Position numbers and translations under genes: made by a program. Under the pieces are notes generated by a model. That model was given only the letters and a program-made list of their open reading frames with translations. It was not told the DNA's origin and made no database searches. Shown here piece by piece: positions 31,443 through 39,793 of a stretch of DNA of 64,000 bases. Every line of letters begins with the position of its first letter. Positions within the stretch are counted from its first letter, which is position 1. The stretch is from Mycobacterium shigaense (GTDB lineage Bacteria > Actinomycetota > Actinomycetes > Mycobacteriales > Mycobacteriaceae). The stretch is from assembly GCF_002356315.1 (NCBI RefSeq), contig NZ_AP018164.1:2108001-2172000 (forward strand), given 5' to 3'.

Positions 31443-34135
31443 TGGAGATTCCCGACCTGCAGCCGGTCCGTCTCGATTGCGACCTGCTGGTAATCGGTGG
31501 TGGCACGGCGGGCACCATGGCCGCGCTGTCGGCCGCCGAGCACGGCGCCCGGGTGCTGCTGCTGGAAAAGGCGCACGTGCGGCACTCCGGTGCGCTGGCG
31601 ATGGGAATGGACGGCGTCAACAACGCCGTGATTCCCGGCAAGGCCGAACCGGAGGACTACGTCGCCGAGATCACCCGCGCCAACGACGGAATCGTCAACC
31701 AGCGCACGGTGTATCAGACGGCCTCCCGCGGGTTCGCCATGGTGCAGCGGCTCGAACGCTACGGCGTGAAGTTCGAGAAGGACGAGCACGGCGGATACGC
31801 GGTGCGCCGGGTGCACCGGTCGGGCTCCTACGTGTTGCCGATGCCGGAGGGCAAGGACGTCAAAAAAGCGCTCTACCGGGTGCTGCGGCAGAGGTCGATG
31901 CGGGAGAAGATCCAGATCGAGAACCGCCTGATGCCGGTGCGGGTGCTCACCGAGAGTGGCCGAGCCGTCGGTGCCGCCGCATTGAACACGCGCACCGGTG
32001 AATTCGTCGCCGTCGGCGCCAAGGCCGTGATCCTGGCGACCGGGGCGTGCGGCCGGCTCGGCCTGCCCGCGTCGGGCTACTTGTACGGCACCTACGAGAA
32101 CCCGACGAACGCCGGCGACGGGTACGCGATGGCCTACCACGCGGGCGCCGAACTCTCCGGCATCGAATGCTTCCAGGTCAACCCGCTGATCAAGGATTAC
32201 AACGGGCCGGCGTGTGCCTATGTGGCCAACCCGTTCGGCGGCTACCAGGTGAATTCGCACGGCGAGCGGTTCGTCGACTCCGACTACTGGTCGGGACAGA
32301 TGATGGCCGAGGTCAAAAGCGAGATCGACTCCGCACGCGGACCGATCTACCTCAAGGTGTCGCATCTGCCCGACGAGTCGCTGACCGCGCTGGAGAACAT
32401 TCTGCACACCACCGAACGCCCCACCCGCGGCACGTTTCACGCTAACCGCGGACATGACTACCGCACGCACGACATCGAGATGCACATCTCCGAAATCGGC
32501 TTGTGTAGCGGGCATTCCGCGTCCGGCGTGTGGGTCGACGAACACGCCAGGACCACGGTCCCCGGGCTGTATGCCGCGGGCGATCTGGCCTGTGTCCCGC
32601 ACAACTACATGATCGGTGCGTTCGTGTTCGGCGACCTGGCCGGCACGCACGCCGCGTCGACGCTGACCGACACTGCTGCGCCCCAGCAGCTTCCGGACGA
32701 CCAGCTGCGCGACGCGCATGAGCTGATCTACCGGCCGCTGCGCCATCCGGACGGCCCGCCACAGCCGCAGGTCGAATACAAGTTGCGACGGTTCGTCAAC
32801 GACTATGTGGCACCGCCGAAGACCGCGGCCAAGCTGTCGATCGCGGTGCGCACCTTCGACCGCATGCGGGCCGAGATCGCCGAGATGGGCGCCCGCAACC
32901 CGCACGAACTGATGCGGGCCGTCGAGGTGTCCTTCATCCGCGACTGCGCCGAAATGGCCGCTCGTTCCTCGCTGACTCGCACCGAATCACGGTGGGGCCT
33001 ATACCACGACCGCGCCGATCTGCCCAGCCGCGACGACAGCGAGTGGGGCTATCACCTCAACCTGCGCAAACGGACCAACGGGCTTGGCGAAGAAGAAATG
33101 GCTTTCCTCAAGCGTCCGGTGGCGCCGTATTTCGTGCCCGTTCCGGAGCTGGACGGTCTGCCGCCGGCCGATCAGACGGTGCACGAGGTGGAGCAGCCGG
33201 AGCTGGTCGGCGGCAAGGCGCCGGCCAACGCGGAATCCCGAATCGCCCCGGCGGAAACCGCGTTCGAGCCACCGTCACCGCGCATCGCCGAGGTGCTCGC
33301 CCTCGAGGAGCCGACGATCGCCGACCTGCGGCCGTACCTGGCCGATGACGACCCCGGAGTGCGCCGCACCGCGGTGGCCACGCTCACCGAGCACATTCCC
33401 GACGGCTACGCGCCGGCGCTGTTCGCCGCGCTGGACGACGCCGACGCGGGGGTGCGCCGCACCAGCGCCGAGGGCATCCGCGAGTTGGTCGAGGTGTTGC
33501 CGGACCCCGCCGGTGCCGAGCCCTACCTGCTGTCCGGCGACACGGTGGTGCGGGCGGCCGCCGTCTATCTGCTTGCGGCGCGCCGCGCCGGTGCGGCCGG
33601 GCAGTATCGGCGCGCGCTCGACGACCCCGATGACCGGGTGCGTATCGAGGCGGTACGGGCGCTGGTGTCGGTCGACGACGTCGACGGCGTCGTCACCGCC
33701 ACCGGTGACGAGAGCCGAGAGGTACGCATCGCCGCGGCCGCCGGCCTGGCCACGCTGCGCGGCGGCGCCGCGGCCGTCAGCGCGTTGATCGGCGACCCCG
33801 ACCCGTTGGTGCGGGCGGCCGCTCTCGCCGCGTTGGGCGAATTGGGCTGCGGTCCGGACGATTTCAAGACGGTAGAAAAAGCGTTGCAGGCGCCCGCGTG
33901 GCAGGTTCGGCAAGGTGCGGCCCGGGCTCTGTCCGGGGCGGCGGCCGAGCTCGCCGTGCCGCGGTTGTCCGAGGCCCTGTCCGACGCGCATCTCGATGTG
34001 CGGAAGGCCGCGGTGCTGAGCCTGACCCGGTGGGCCGCCGCGCCCGCTGCCCGCGACGCCCTGGGCCTCGCCCTGAAAGACAGCGACGCCGACGTGCGGG
34101 CCTACGCGCGCCGGGCGCTGGACCCGGCCGAGTAA
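31442..34135 (+). CDS. AprA/fumarate reductase-like flavoprotein fused to C-terminal HEAT repeats
   Basis: 897 aa. Residues 1 to about 600 are an FAD protein of the succinate dehydrogenase/fumarate reductase/APS reductase alpha superfamily: GGGTAGT (19-25), VILATGACGRLG, and VPGLYAAGDLA near 376 with MIGAFVFGDLAGTHAA. Its start and the region HSGALAMGMDGVNNAVIPG look more like AprA than SdhA. From about residue 614 to the end are tandem HEAT-like helical repeats with the pattern DxxxxVRxxAxxxL (DDPGVRRTAVATL, DADAGVRRTSAEGI, DPDPLVRAAALAAL, DAHLDVRKAAVLSL). HEAT repeats are protein-interaction scaffolds. The reaction is unknown; the ferredoxin at 28186 is the likely redox partner. Confidence 0.85.
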   Translation: MEIPDLQPVRLDCDLLVIGGGTAGTMAALSAAEHGARVLLLEKAHVRHSGALAMGMDGVNNAVIPGKAEPEDYVAEITRANDGIVNQRTVYQTASRGFAMVQRLERYGVKFEKDEHGGYAVRRVHRSGSYVLPMPEGKDVKKALYRVLRQRSMREKIQIENRLMPVRVLTESGRAVGAAALNTRTGEFVAVGAKAVILATGACGRLGLPASGYLYGTYENPTNAGDGYAMAYHAGAELSGIECFQVNPLIKDYNGPACAYVANPFGGYQVNSHGERFVDSDYWSGQMMAEVKSEIDSARGPIYLKVSHLPDESLTALENILHTTERPTRGTFHANRGHDYRTHDIEMHISEIGLCSGHSASGVWVDEHARTTVPGLYAAGDLACVPHNYMIGAFVFGDLAGTHAASTLTDTAAPQQLPDDQLRDAHELIYRPLRHPDGPPQPQVEYKLRRFVNDYVAPPKTAAKLSIAVRTFDRMRAEIAEMGARNPHELMRAVEVSFIRDCAEMAARSSLTRTESRWGLYHDRADLPSRDDSEWGYHLNLRKRTNGLGEEEMAFLKRPVAPYFVPVPELDGLPPADQTVHEVEQPELVGGKAPANAESRIAPAETAFEPPSPRIAEVLALEEPTIADLRPYLADDDPGVRRTAVATLTEHIPDGYAPALFAALDDADAGVRRTSAEGIRELVEVLPDPAGAEPYLLSGDTVVRAAAVYLLAARRAGAAGQYRRALDDPDDRVRIEAVRALVSVDDVDGVVTATGDESREVRIAAAAGLATLRGGAAAVSALIGDPDPLVRAAALAALGELGCGPDDFKTVEKALQAPAWQVRQGAARALSGAAAELAVPRLSEALSDAHLDVRKAAVLSLTRWAAAPAARDALGLALKDSDADVRAYARRALDPAE

Positions 34136-34299
34136 CCGCGATCCGGCGCGCGCCTAGGGCGTCGCGTGTGCAGTCATGGCATCGAGTGTGCGTCCAGGGC
34201 GTGAATTTCGGGGGGCGATTTCCCGCCGTGGGTGCATGCGCAAAACCGTGGATGTACTCGCAAAGTCGCCCACGCACGCGTGTGGTCGCCACAGCGCCC

Positions 34300-34839
34300 T
34301 CAGCGCAGCGCCTTGGCATAGAGCAGGCTGTCTTGCGGTTCTGGTCCCATCGTCGGGTAGACGGCATGGCGCACCAGCCGGCCCTCCCGCGCGAATCCCG
34401 CCCGCTCCAGCAGCTGCGCCGACCGCTCGTTGGCGACGCTGCAGGTGGCCCAGACCCGGTACACCGTGCGATCGGCCTGCAGCGCGCCCAGCAGCATGTC
34501 GAGAACGTCGGTCATCAGTCCCTTGCCCCACCACCGGCGGCCCAGACAGTAGCCGATTTCGACGGAGTGGGCGACTGGGCGCCGGCAGCTGGTCAGGCCG
34601 ATGACCTGGCCGCTGTTCTGCAGCTCGACGGCCCAGGTGCGCTCGTCGTCGCTGACGTTGATCTTGTCGTTGATCACCCGCCGTGTGGTCGCGACATCGG
34701 GATGCGGCGCCCACAGCAGATGCTTGGTGACTTCCGGGTCGCGGGCCACGCGCTGGAATAGTGGAGCGGCGTCGTCGAGCACCGGTGGGCGCAGCAGCAG
34801 CTGCGGACCCGTGATGCGTGCGGGCGGATAGTCGACCAC
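34300..34839 (-). CDS. GNAT family N-acetyltransferase (RimJ/RimL-like)
   Basis: 179 aa. The acetyl-CoA-binding region GYCLGRRWWGKGLMTDVL and the later VANERSAQLLERAGFAREG are characteristic of the RimJ/RimL group that acetylates protein N-termini or small amines. It starts at a GTG one base after the serine hydrolase stop, so it is the second gene of a short operon. The 164 bp between its end and the HEAT-fusion gene hold no gene. Confidence 0.87.
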   Translation of the reverse strand: MVDYPPARITGPQLLLRPPVLDDAAPLFQRVARDPEVTKHLLWAPHPDVATTRRVINDKINVSDDERTWAVELQNSGQVIGLTSCRRPVAHSVEIGYCLGRRWWGKGLMTDVLDMLLGALQADRTVYRVWATCSVANERSAQLLERAGFAREGRLVRHAVYPTMGPEPQDSLLYAKALR

Positions 34840-34840
34840 C

Positions 34841-36046
34841 TCAAAGGCCGAGCGCTTGGTAGGTACGACGGACGAACTTCGGTTGTACCGCTTGGAGTTT
34901 CGCGAGCGTGGTGTTGCCGGCCACGGCTGCCGCCACGTCCGCGGACATATCGGGCATGTTCTGGACCAGATACAGCAAAATTAGATCGGCGGTCGGGTCG
35001 GCCTGCCACCAGGTCCCGTACGCGCCGGGCCAGCCGAACGTCCCCAGCCCGCCCGGTCCGAACAACGGCGCGCTCTTGGCCGGATCGGTCACCACCGACA
35101 AGTTCAGCCCGAAGCCGCGGCCGACCCAATACGGGGCGCCCAGGAAGTTGTGCCGCTTGTGTTCGTCGGTGAGCCGGTCGGCGCGCATGAGGCGCGCCGA
35201 TTCGCTGGACAGGACCCGCACGCCGTCGAGCGTCCCTTCGCCGAGCAGCATTCGCACGAACCGCAGGTAGTCGTCGGCCGTCGACAACAATCCACCCCCG
35301 GCGTTGGGAAAGCTGGGCGGCGTGATAGGCGGCGGCACCATCACGTCGTGGTGCAGCCGGCTCTGCCCGTCGAGCCGGTACATGGTAGCCGCGCGGCGCC
35401 GTCCGTCCGGGGACACGGAGAACCCGGTGTCGGGCATGCCGACCGGGCCCAGCACCCGTTCGTCGAGAACCCGGTCGAACGGCTTGCCCTCGATGCGTGA
35501 GGCGATGACGCCCAGCAGGTCGATGGAATGGCTGTATGTCATTCGTTCGCCGGGTTGATGCACCAACGGCAGCTTGGCCAGCTCGGCCAGCCACACCTCG
35601 GGGCCCTGGTTGAACGGGAGCCGCGTGTAGGCCCGGGAGATCGGCCCGGACACCGAAAATCCGTAGGCCAGGCCGCTGGTGTGGGTCAGCAGGTCCTCGA
35701 TCAGGATCGCCCGGTTCACCGGGTGCGTGCGGTCCAGCGGGCCGCGCGGGTCGTCCAGCACCTGTGGTGCGGCCAGTTCCGGGGCCCAGCGGGCGATCGG
35801 GTCCTTCAGCGTCAGCTTGCCGTCGTCGACCATGCTCATGATCGCCGCCACAGTGACGGGCTTGGTCATCGAGGCGATCCGAAACACCGTGTCCCGTTGC
35901 ATGGGGAGGCCGGCGTCGACGTCGCGGTGGCCGATCTCGTTGACCTGCAGCACTTCTCCGTGCTGCCACACCACGGTGACCGCCCCGGCGAGCAGCCCGG
36001 CGTCGCAGGCCTCGCGCAGCGAAGTCTGATTACCGTCGAGATTCAC
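34841..36046 (-). CDS. Serine hydrolase, beta-lactamase class C/esterase family
   Basis: 401 aa. S59-M-T-K62 is the SxxK nucleophile motif, YSH (in MTYSHSID) takes the place of the YxN tyrosine motif, and GPGGLGTFGWPGAYGTW supplies the HTG-like third motif region. No signal peptide is evident, so it is probably a cytoplasmic esterase or peptidase rather than a secreted beta-lactamase. It is followed by the acetyltransferase gene with one base between them, and a STAS gene lies 23 bp upstream on the same strand. Confidence 0.87.
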   Translation of the reverse strand: MNLDGNQTSLREACDAGLLAGAVTVVWQHGEVLQVNEIGHRDVDAGLPMQRDTVFRIASMTKPVTVAAIMSMVDDGKLTLKDPIARWAPELAAPQVLDDPRGPLDRTHPVNRAILIEDLLTHTSGLAYGFSVSGPISRAYTRLPFNQGPEVWLAELAKLPLVHQPGERMTYSHSIDLLGVIASRIEGKPFDRVLDERVLGPVGMPDTGFSVSPDGRRRAATMYRLDGQSRLHHDVMVPPPITPPSFPNAGGGLLSTADDYLRFVRMLLGEGTLDGVRVLSSESARLMRADRLTDEHKRHNFLGAPYWVGRGFGLNLSVVTDPAKSAPLFGPGGLGTFGWPGAYGTWWQADPTADLILLYLVQNMPDMSADVAAAVAGNTTLAKLQAVQPKFVRRTYQALGL

Positions 36047-36069
36047 GCGTTCACGGTAGCGGTTGCCGG

Positions 36070-36420
36070 CTAGGGGTGTTCCCCGCGCACCGCGTCGGCC
36101 ACCGTGGGGTAGAGGTCGACGATCTTGTCGACACCCACGATCTGCAGCGGGCGGCTGGTGGCCGAGCCGTCGGCGGCCACCCGCAGCGACGTCGGGCTGC
36201 CCTCGGTCAGGCGATGGGCCTCGACGAGGACCGTGATGCCCGCCGAGGACAAGAAGTCCACCTTGGTGAGGTCGACGATCAGCACCGCGGGCGTGTCGGC
36301 CAATGCGGCGTCGAGGTGGGTGGCCAGCGACGGCGCGGTGATGATGTCCACCGCGCCACTGACCTGCAACACGACCGCCTCAGCGGTGTCGCTGCGGGTC
36401 ACCAGGAAATCGTCGCTCAC
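36070..36420 (-). CDS. STAS domain anti-sigma factor antagonist
   Basis: 116 aa from GTG 36420. The STAS fold is recognisable, with the phosphorylatable serine region VDFLSSAGITVL and a conserved tail TSRPLQIVGVDKIVDLYPT that resembles mycobacterial RsfB (Rv3687c) more than RsfA. Proteins of this class bind anti-sigma kinases and release a sigma factor. TACGGT at 36433-36428 lies seven bases before the GTG, allowing a leaderless transcript. A longer frame with start codons upstream is possible but lacks a ribosome site. Confidence 0.82.
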   Translation of the reverse strand: MSDDFLVTRSDTAEAVVLQVSGAVDIITAPSLATHLDAALADTPAVLIVDLTKVDFLSSAGITVLVEAHRLTEGSPTSLRVAADGSATSRPLQIVGVDKIVDLYPTVADAVRGEHP

Positions 36421-36463
36421 ACGCTGAACCGTACTGTCCTGTGCACGGGGGTCCGATACCCGG

Positions 36464-36478
36464 GTCAAGTAACTTGAC
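36464..36478. promoter_or_regulatory. 15-bp palindrome carrying TTGAC on both strands, between the STAS and CBM2 genes
   Basis: GTCAAGT-A-ACTTGAC is fully symmetric and gives a -35-like TTGACA on the + strand (36474-36479) and TTGACC on the - strand. It lies in the 204-bp divergent region. It may be an operator or paired promoters. Confidence 0.4.
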
Positions 36479-36624
36479 ACCCGCAATCTGCTCCACGGCA
36501 TTAACGTCACTCGGCGTCGGTTCGGACAGCGAAAATTTCATCACGGTTTCGGTTGCGCAAAGGTACGGCAGCGCGCCCGCGATGCGGGAGCGACCTCGCC
36601 TGTGTGACCCTACTGTTGGTCGCT

Positions 36625-37056
36625 ATGGCGGGACTGAACAATCACGTGAAGCACAGGCGCACAGCGCTTCACGCCACCGCGTCGGCGTTGATGGTTGCCA
36701 TCGCCGGACTCGCCGTCAATCCCGTAGCTCAAGCGGCTGCCGCCGCGGCGGCGAGCCTGACGGTGGAACACACGTGGCAAACCGGTTTCATCGCCAACTT
36801 CGCCGTCACCAACGCGAGCATGGTGCCGCTCTCCGATTGGCGGCTTGATTTCGACCTGCCGGCGGGAGAATCCGTCTTGCACACGTGGAACAGCACTTTC
36901 AGCCAATCCGGCACACATGTTGTCATCACCCCCGCGAACTGGGATCGCGTCATCCCACCCGGTGGTTCCGCCACCGGCGGTTTCCGTGGCATGCTGAGCG
37001 GTACCTACTCGCCACCGGTGAATTGCGTGCTCAACGGGCAATATTTGTGCAGCTAG
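36625..37056 (+). CDS. Secreted CBM2 carbohydrate-binding protein (Rv1987-like)
   Basis: 143 aa. Residues 1 to about 40 are a signal peptide (HRRTALHATASALMVAIAG...AVNPVAQA, with a basic N-terminus and Ala-rich cleavage region). The rest is a single family-2 carbohydrate-binding module: WQTGFIANFAVTN, DWRLDFDLPAGESVLHTWNS, and a cysteine pair near the C-terminus (VNCVLNGQYLC). It closely resembles M. tuberculosis Rv1987, annotated as a possible chitinase although it lacks a catalytic domain. It likely binds cellulose or chitin outside the cell. Confidence 0.85.
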   Translation: MAGLNNHVKHRRTALHATASALMVAIAGLAVNPVAQAAAAAAASLTVEHTWQTGFIANFAVTNASMVPLSDWRLDFDLPAGESVLHTWNSTFSQSGTHVVITPANWDRVIPPGGSATGGFRGMLSGTYSPPVNCVLNGQYLCS

Positions 37057-37105
37057 CGATGACCGCCCCCGGGAGGCGACTGCGGCACCCTGTCATCCCA
37101 CGAGC

Positions 37106-37885
37106 TCATTCTTCTGGCTGGACAAACGAACGAAGCTGACGACGGGTCTGGTGGTCTGGTGCTCCGGCCTCGCCGTCTCTGTGTTTGCCTCGCGTGTAGT
37201 CGCCTTGCCACTCCACTCGCTCTCCCGCGGCGACCCTCGCTACCTGCTCGGCGTGCTCTGCGGCGCCACGTTCACGAAGAAACAACCTGTGCTTGCGCTC
37301 CAGATCTTCGTCGGATTCGATGGGCCGCAGTTCCGGGACGAACTCTTCCAGTTCGGCTCGCCGCTGCGGGACGATCATGCAGATCGGCTCGTCGACCTCG
37401 AATTGCACCGGCATCAGTTTGCGCGTCAGTTTCCAGCTCATGCTGAAACTTGCACTCGCCCAGTCAGTTTCGACTACACCCTCCAACGGATACACGGCAT
37501 CCTTGGGATAGTTCGCCGGTCCGCGGACCAAGAGGTTGTAGCCGGGCGGCGTGCGGAACAGTATCGGCAGACGCCAGGTGAAGATGCCGTTGCCGAAATG
37601 ACTGGCGGGCAGCAGTTGGCCGGGCTCGCGGCGGGCGGGTTGGATCACCACGTCCACTCCATCCTGATCGAACCAGGTCACGGTGAACGCGCACGGATTG
37701 CGCAGCTCCCAGCCGCTTTGGTTGGCGATGACCATCGGCAAACACCGACTGGGCCACCCTTTGTTCGACTCCGACTGCGCCGTCATCCACGCCCGGTTCG
37801 TCGGCGCCGGGACAATCGTCGGCGCGTTCTCACCGGTGATGAACGCGATCAGTGGGCGGGCGGGCGTGTTGGAGTTGTCGCTCAT
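37106..37885 (-). CDS. Protein of the DUF6065-like family
   Basis: 259 aa without signal peptide or membrane segment. The segment [24 protein letters not shown] is characteristic of a family that I recall as DUF6065; function is unknown. The region around residues 125-175 is rich in aromatic and hydrophobic residues and would form beta strands ([35 protein letters not shown]). The C-terminal 60 residues are charged and helical. It is divergent from pyrR, with a hairpin in its 5' region. Confidence 0.75.
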   Translation of the reverse strand: MSDNSNTPARPLIAFITGENAPTIVPAPTNRAWMTAQSESNKGWPSRCLPMVIANQSGWELRNPCAFTVTWFDQDGVDVVIQPARREPGQLLPASHFGNGIFTWRLPILFRTPPGYNLLVRGPANYPKDAVYPLEGVVETDWASASFSMSWKLTRKLMPVQFEVDEPICMIVPQRRAELEEFVPELRPIESDEDLERKHRLFLRERGAAEHAEQVARVAAGERVEWQGDYTRGKHRDGEAGAPDHQTRRQLRSFVQPEE

Positions 37886-37924
37886 CCGATCCTCGATTAG
37901 CTGCGGACGTCCGTATCCGACAGA

Positions 37925-37954
37925 CGTCAGTAGTCGACGAGGAGTCTACTGACG
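37925..37954. promoter_or_regulatory. Inverted repeat in the 347-bp DUF6065-pyrR divergent region
   Basis: CGTCAGTAG and CTACTGACG are perfect 9-bp arms around a 12-base spacer, 40 bp upstream of the DUF6065-like start. It may be an operator or a leader hairpin. Apart from this and the pyrR leader element, 37886-38232 shows nothing recognisable. Confidence 0.5.
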
Positions 37955-38190
37955 GGTCGCCACCTGCGCTGGTTGCCGTCCGCGCCGGGCTGCCGGCCAG
38001 GGCCTCGGCGCGTGGCTGGCGAGGTCACGTCCCTGATAGCCATTCTTGGCGGCCGGTCGCCGTACGTTACTTGGGGCAATTCACCATCTGTCGTCGGGCA
38101 GATGCGGCCGGCGACCGGCTACAGTGCGCGCGTCCGGCGTCGTCGTGCCGGAATCGAAGTGCTACGCTGCCGGGCAGTCGACATCCTTTA

Positions 38191-38220
38191 ACGATCCGTC
38201 CGGAGAGGCGGAGAAGGAGG
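38191..38220 (+). promoter_or_regulatory. PyrR-binding RNA element in the pyrR leader
   Basis: CGTCCGGAGAGGCG (38197-38210) matches the PyrR-recognition loop consensus (ARUCCNGNGAGGYU) at all constrained positions except the first and last. TCCG/CGGA arms can close the loop. GAAGGAGG, the pyrR ribosome site, follows immediately, so bound PyrR would block translation, as described for mycobacterial pyr operons. Confidence 0.75.
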
Positions 38221-38232
38221 TCTGGGTCTCTC

Positions 38233-38808
38233 ATGAGTGCTGCGGGGAATGCCGCCACCGGCAGGGAATTGATGTCTGCGGCCGACGTCGGCCGAACCAT
38301 TTCTCGTATCGCCCATCAAATTATCGAAAAGACCGCGCTGGACAGTGCCGATGCGCCTCGGGTGGTGCTGCTGGGCATACCGACCCGCGGCGTAATCCTG
38401 GCCCACCGGCTGGCGGTGCACATCAGCGAATTCAGCGGTGTCGGGCTGGCGCACGGCGCCCTGGACATCACGCTCTACCGCGACGATCTGATGCAAAAGC
38501 CGCCGCGGCCGTTGGAGGTGACATCGATCCCGGAGGGTGGAATCGACGACTCGCTGGTGATTCTCGTCGACGACGTGCTGTACTCCGGGCGCTCCGTGCG
38601 CTCGGCCCTCGATGCGCTGCGCGACGTGGGCCGGCCGCGGTCCGTCCAGCTCGCGGTGCTGGTTGACCGCGGTCACCGCGAGCTGCCCGTGCGCGCGGAC
38701 TACGTGGGCAAGAACGTCCCGACCTCGCGTGCCGAGAGCGTGCACGTGCAGCTGCGCGAGACCGACGGCCGCGACGGCGTGGTGATCTCTCGGGACGGTG
38801 ATGGATGA
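38233..38808 (+). CDS. pyrR: PyrR bifunctional pyrimidine regulator / uracil phosphoribosyltransferase
   Basis: 191 aa type I phosphoribosyltransferase fold. The PRPP-binding motif is [18 protein letters not shown] and the early loop [11 protein letters not shown]. It binds pyr leader RNA in response to UMP. It is the first gene of the pyr operon and matches Rv1379. ATG 38233 is used because the GAAGGAGG site and the PyrR element lie just upstream; the frame is open further 5' without a credible start. Confidence 0.93.
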   Translation: MSAAGNAATGRELMSAADVGRTISRIAHQIIEKTALDSADAPRVVLLGIPTRGVILAHRLAVHISEFSGVGLAHGALDITLYRDDLMQKPPRPLEVTSIPEGGIDDSLVILVDDVLYSGRSVRSALDALRDVGRPRSVQLAVLVDRGHRELPVRADYVGKNVPTSRAESVHVQLRETDGRDGVVISRDGDG

Positions 38809-38818
38809 GGCGGGCCGA

Positions 38819-39793
38819 ATGACCAGACACCTGTTGGCCGCCGGCGATCTGACCCGCGAGGAGGTCACCGCCATCCTCGACGACGCGGACCGGTTCGCGC
38901 AGGCGCTGGTGGGCCGCGAGGTCAAGAAGCTGCCGACGCTGCGCGGCCGCACCATCGTCACGATGTTCTACGAGAACTCGACCCGCACCCGGGTCTCGTT
39001 CGAGGTGGCCGGCAAGTGGATGAGCGCCGACGTGATCAACGTTAGCGCGTCCGGATCGTCGGTGGGCAAGGGCGAATCGTTGCGCGACACCGCGTTCACG
39101 CTGCGCGCCGCCGGTGCCGACGCGCTGATCATTCGCCACCCCGCGTCGGGCGCCGCGCATCTGCTGGCCGACTGGACCGGCGCGAACGCGGACGGGCCGG
39201 CTGTGATCAACGCCGGCGACGGCACCCATGAGCACCCGACCCAGGCCCTGTTGGACGCCTTGACCATTCGCCAGCGGCTCGGCGGCATCGAGGGCCGGCG
39301 CGTGGTGATCGTGGGCGACATCCTGCACAGCCGGGTGGCCCGGTCCAACGTCATGCTGTTGAGCACTCTGGGCGCCGAGGTGGTGCTGGTGGCGCCGCCG
39401 ACGCTGTTGCCGGTCGGGGTGCAGAACTGGCCGGTGACCGTATCCAACGACTTCGATGCCGAGCTGCCCGCCGCCGACGGTGTGCTGATGCTGCGGGTGC
39501 AGGCCGAGCGGATGAACGGCGGCTTCTTCCCATCCGTGCGCGAATACTCGTCGCTGTACGGGCTGTCCGAGCGGCGCCAGGCGATGCTGCCCGGCCACGC
39601 CGTGGTCTTGCATCCGGGGCCGATGCTGCGCGGCATGGAGATCGCATCCTCGGTGGCCGACTCGGCGCAATCGGCAGTGCTGCAACAGGTTTCCAACGGC
39701 GTTCACGTGCGGATGGCGGTGCTGTTCCACGTGCTGGTCGGCGCGGAATCGCCTACGAAAGCGGTGTCGCCCGGAGAAGAGGGTGTGGCATGA
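38819..39793 (+). CDS. pyrB: Aspartate carbamoyltransferase catalytic subunit
   Basis: 324 aa, Rv1380 orthologue. The carbamoyl-phosphate motif is [11 protein letters not shown], followed by the [12 protein letters not shown] loop, [11 protein letters not shown] and RVQAERM. It makes N-carbamoyl-aspartate, the second step of UMP synthesis. ATG 38819 is 10 bp after the pyrR stop and matches the usual N-terminus ([11 protein letters not shown]). Its stop overlaps pyrC by 4 bp. Confidence 0.95.
   Translation: MTRHLLAAGDLTREEVTAILDDADRFAQALVGREVKKLPTLRGRTIVTMFYENSTRTRVSFEVAGKWMSADVINVSASGSSVGKGESLRDTAFTLRAAGADALIIRHPASGAAHLLADWTGANADGPAVINAGDGTHEHPTQALLDALTIRQRLGGIEGRRVVIVGDILHSRVARSNVMLLSTLGAEVVLVAPPTLLPVGVQNWPVTVSNDFDAELPAADGVLMLRVQAERMNGGFFPSVREYSSLYGLSERRQAMLPGHAVVLHPGPMLRGMEIASSVADSAQSAVLQQVSNGVHVRMAVLFHVLVGAESPTKAVSPGEEGVA

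Noticed and set aside
34136..34299. Repeat or small RNA in the gap after the HEAT-fusion gene
   Set aside because: Scattered GTGTGC words occur, but no arms or unit repeats could be aligned convincingly.
36070..36510. Longer STAS protein starting 90 nt upstream of the GTG at 36420
   Set aside because: The extra N-terminus has no family similarity and no ribosome site; the GTG gives the usual length and follows a -10-like element.
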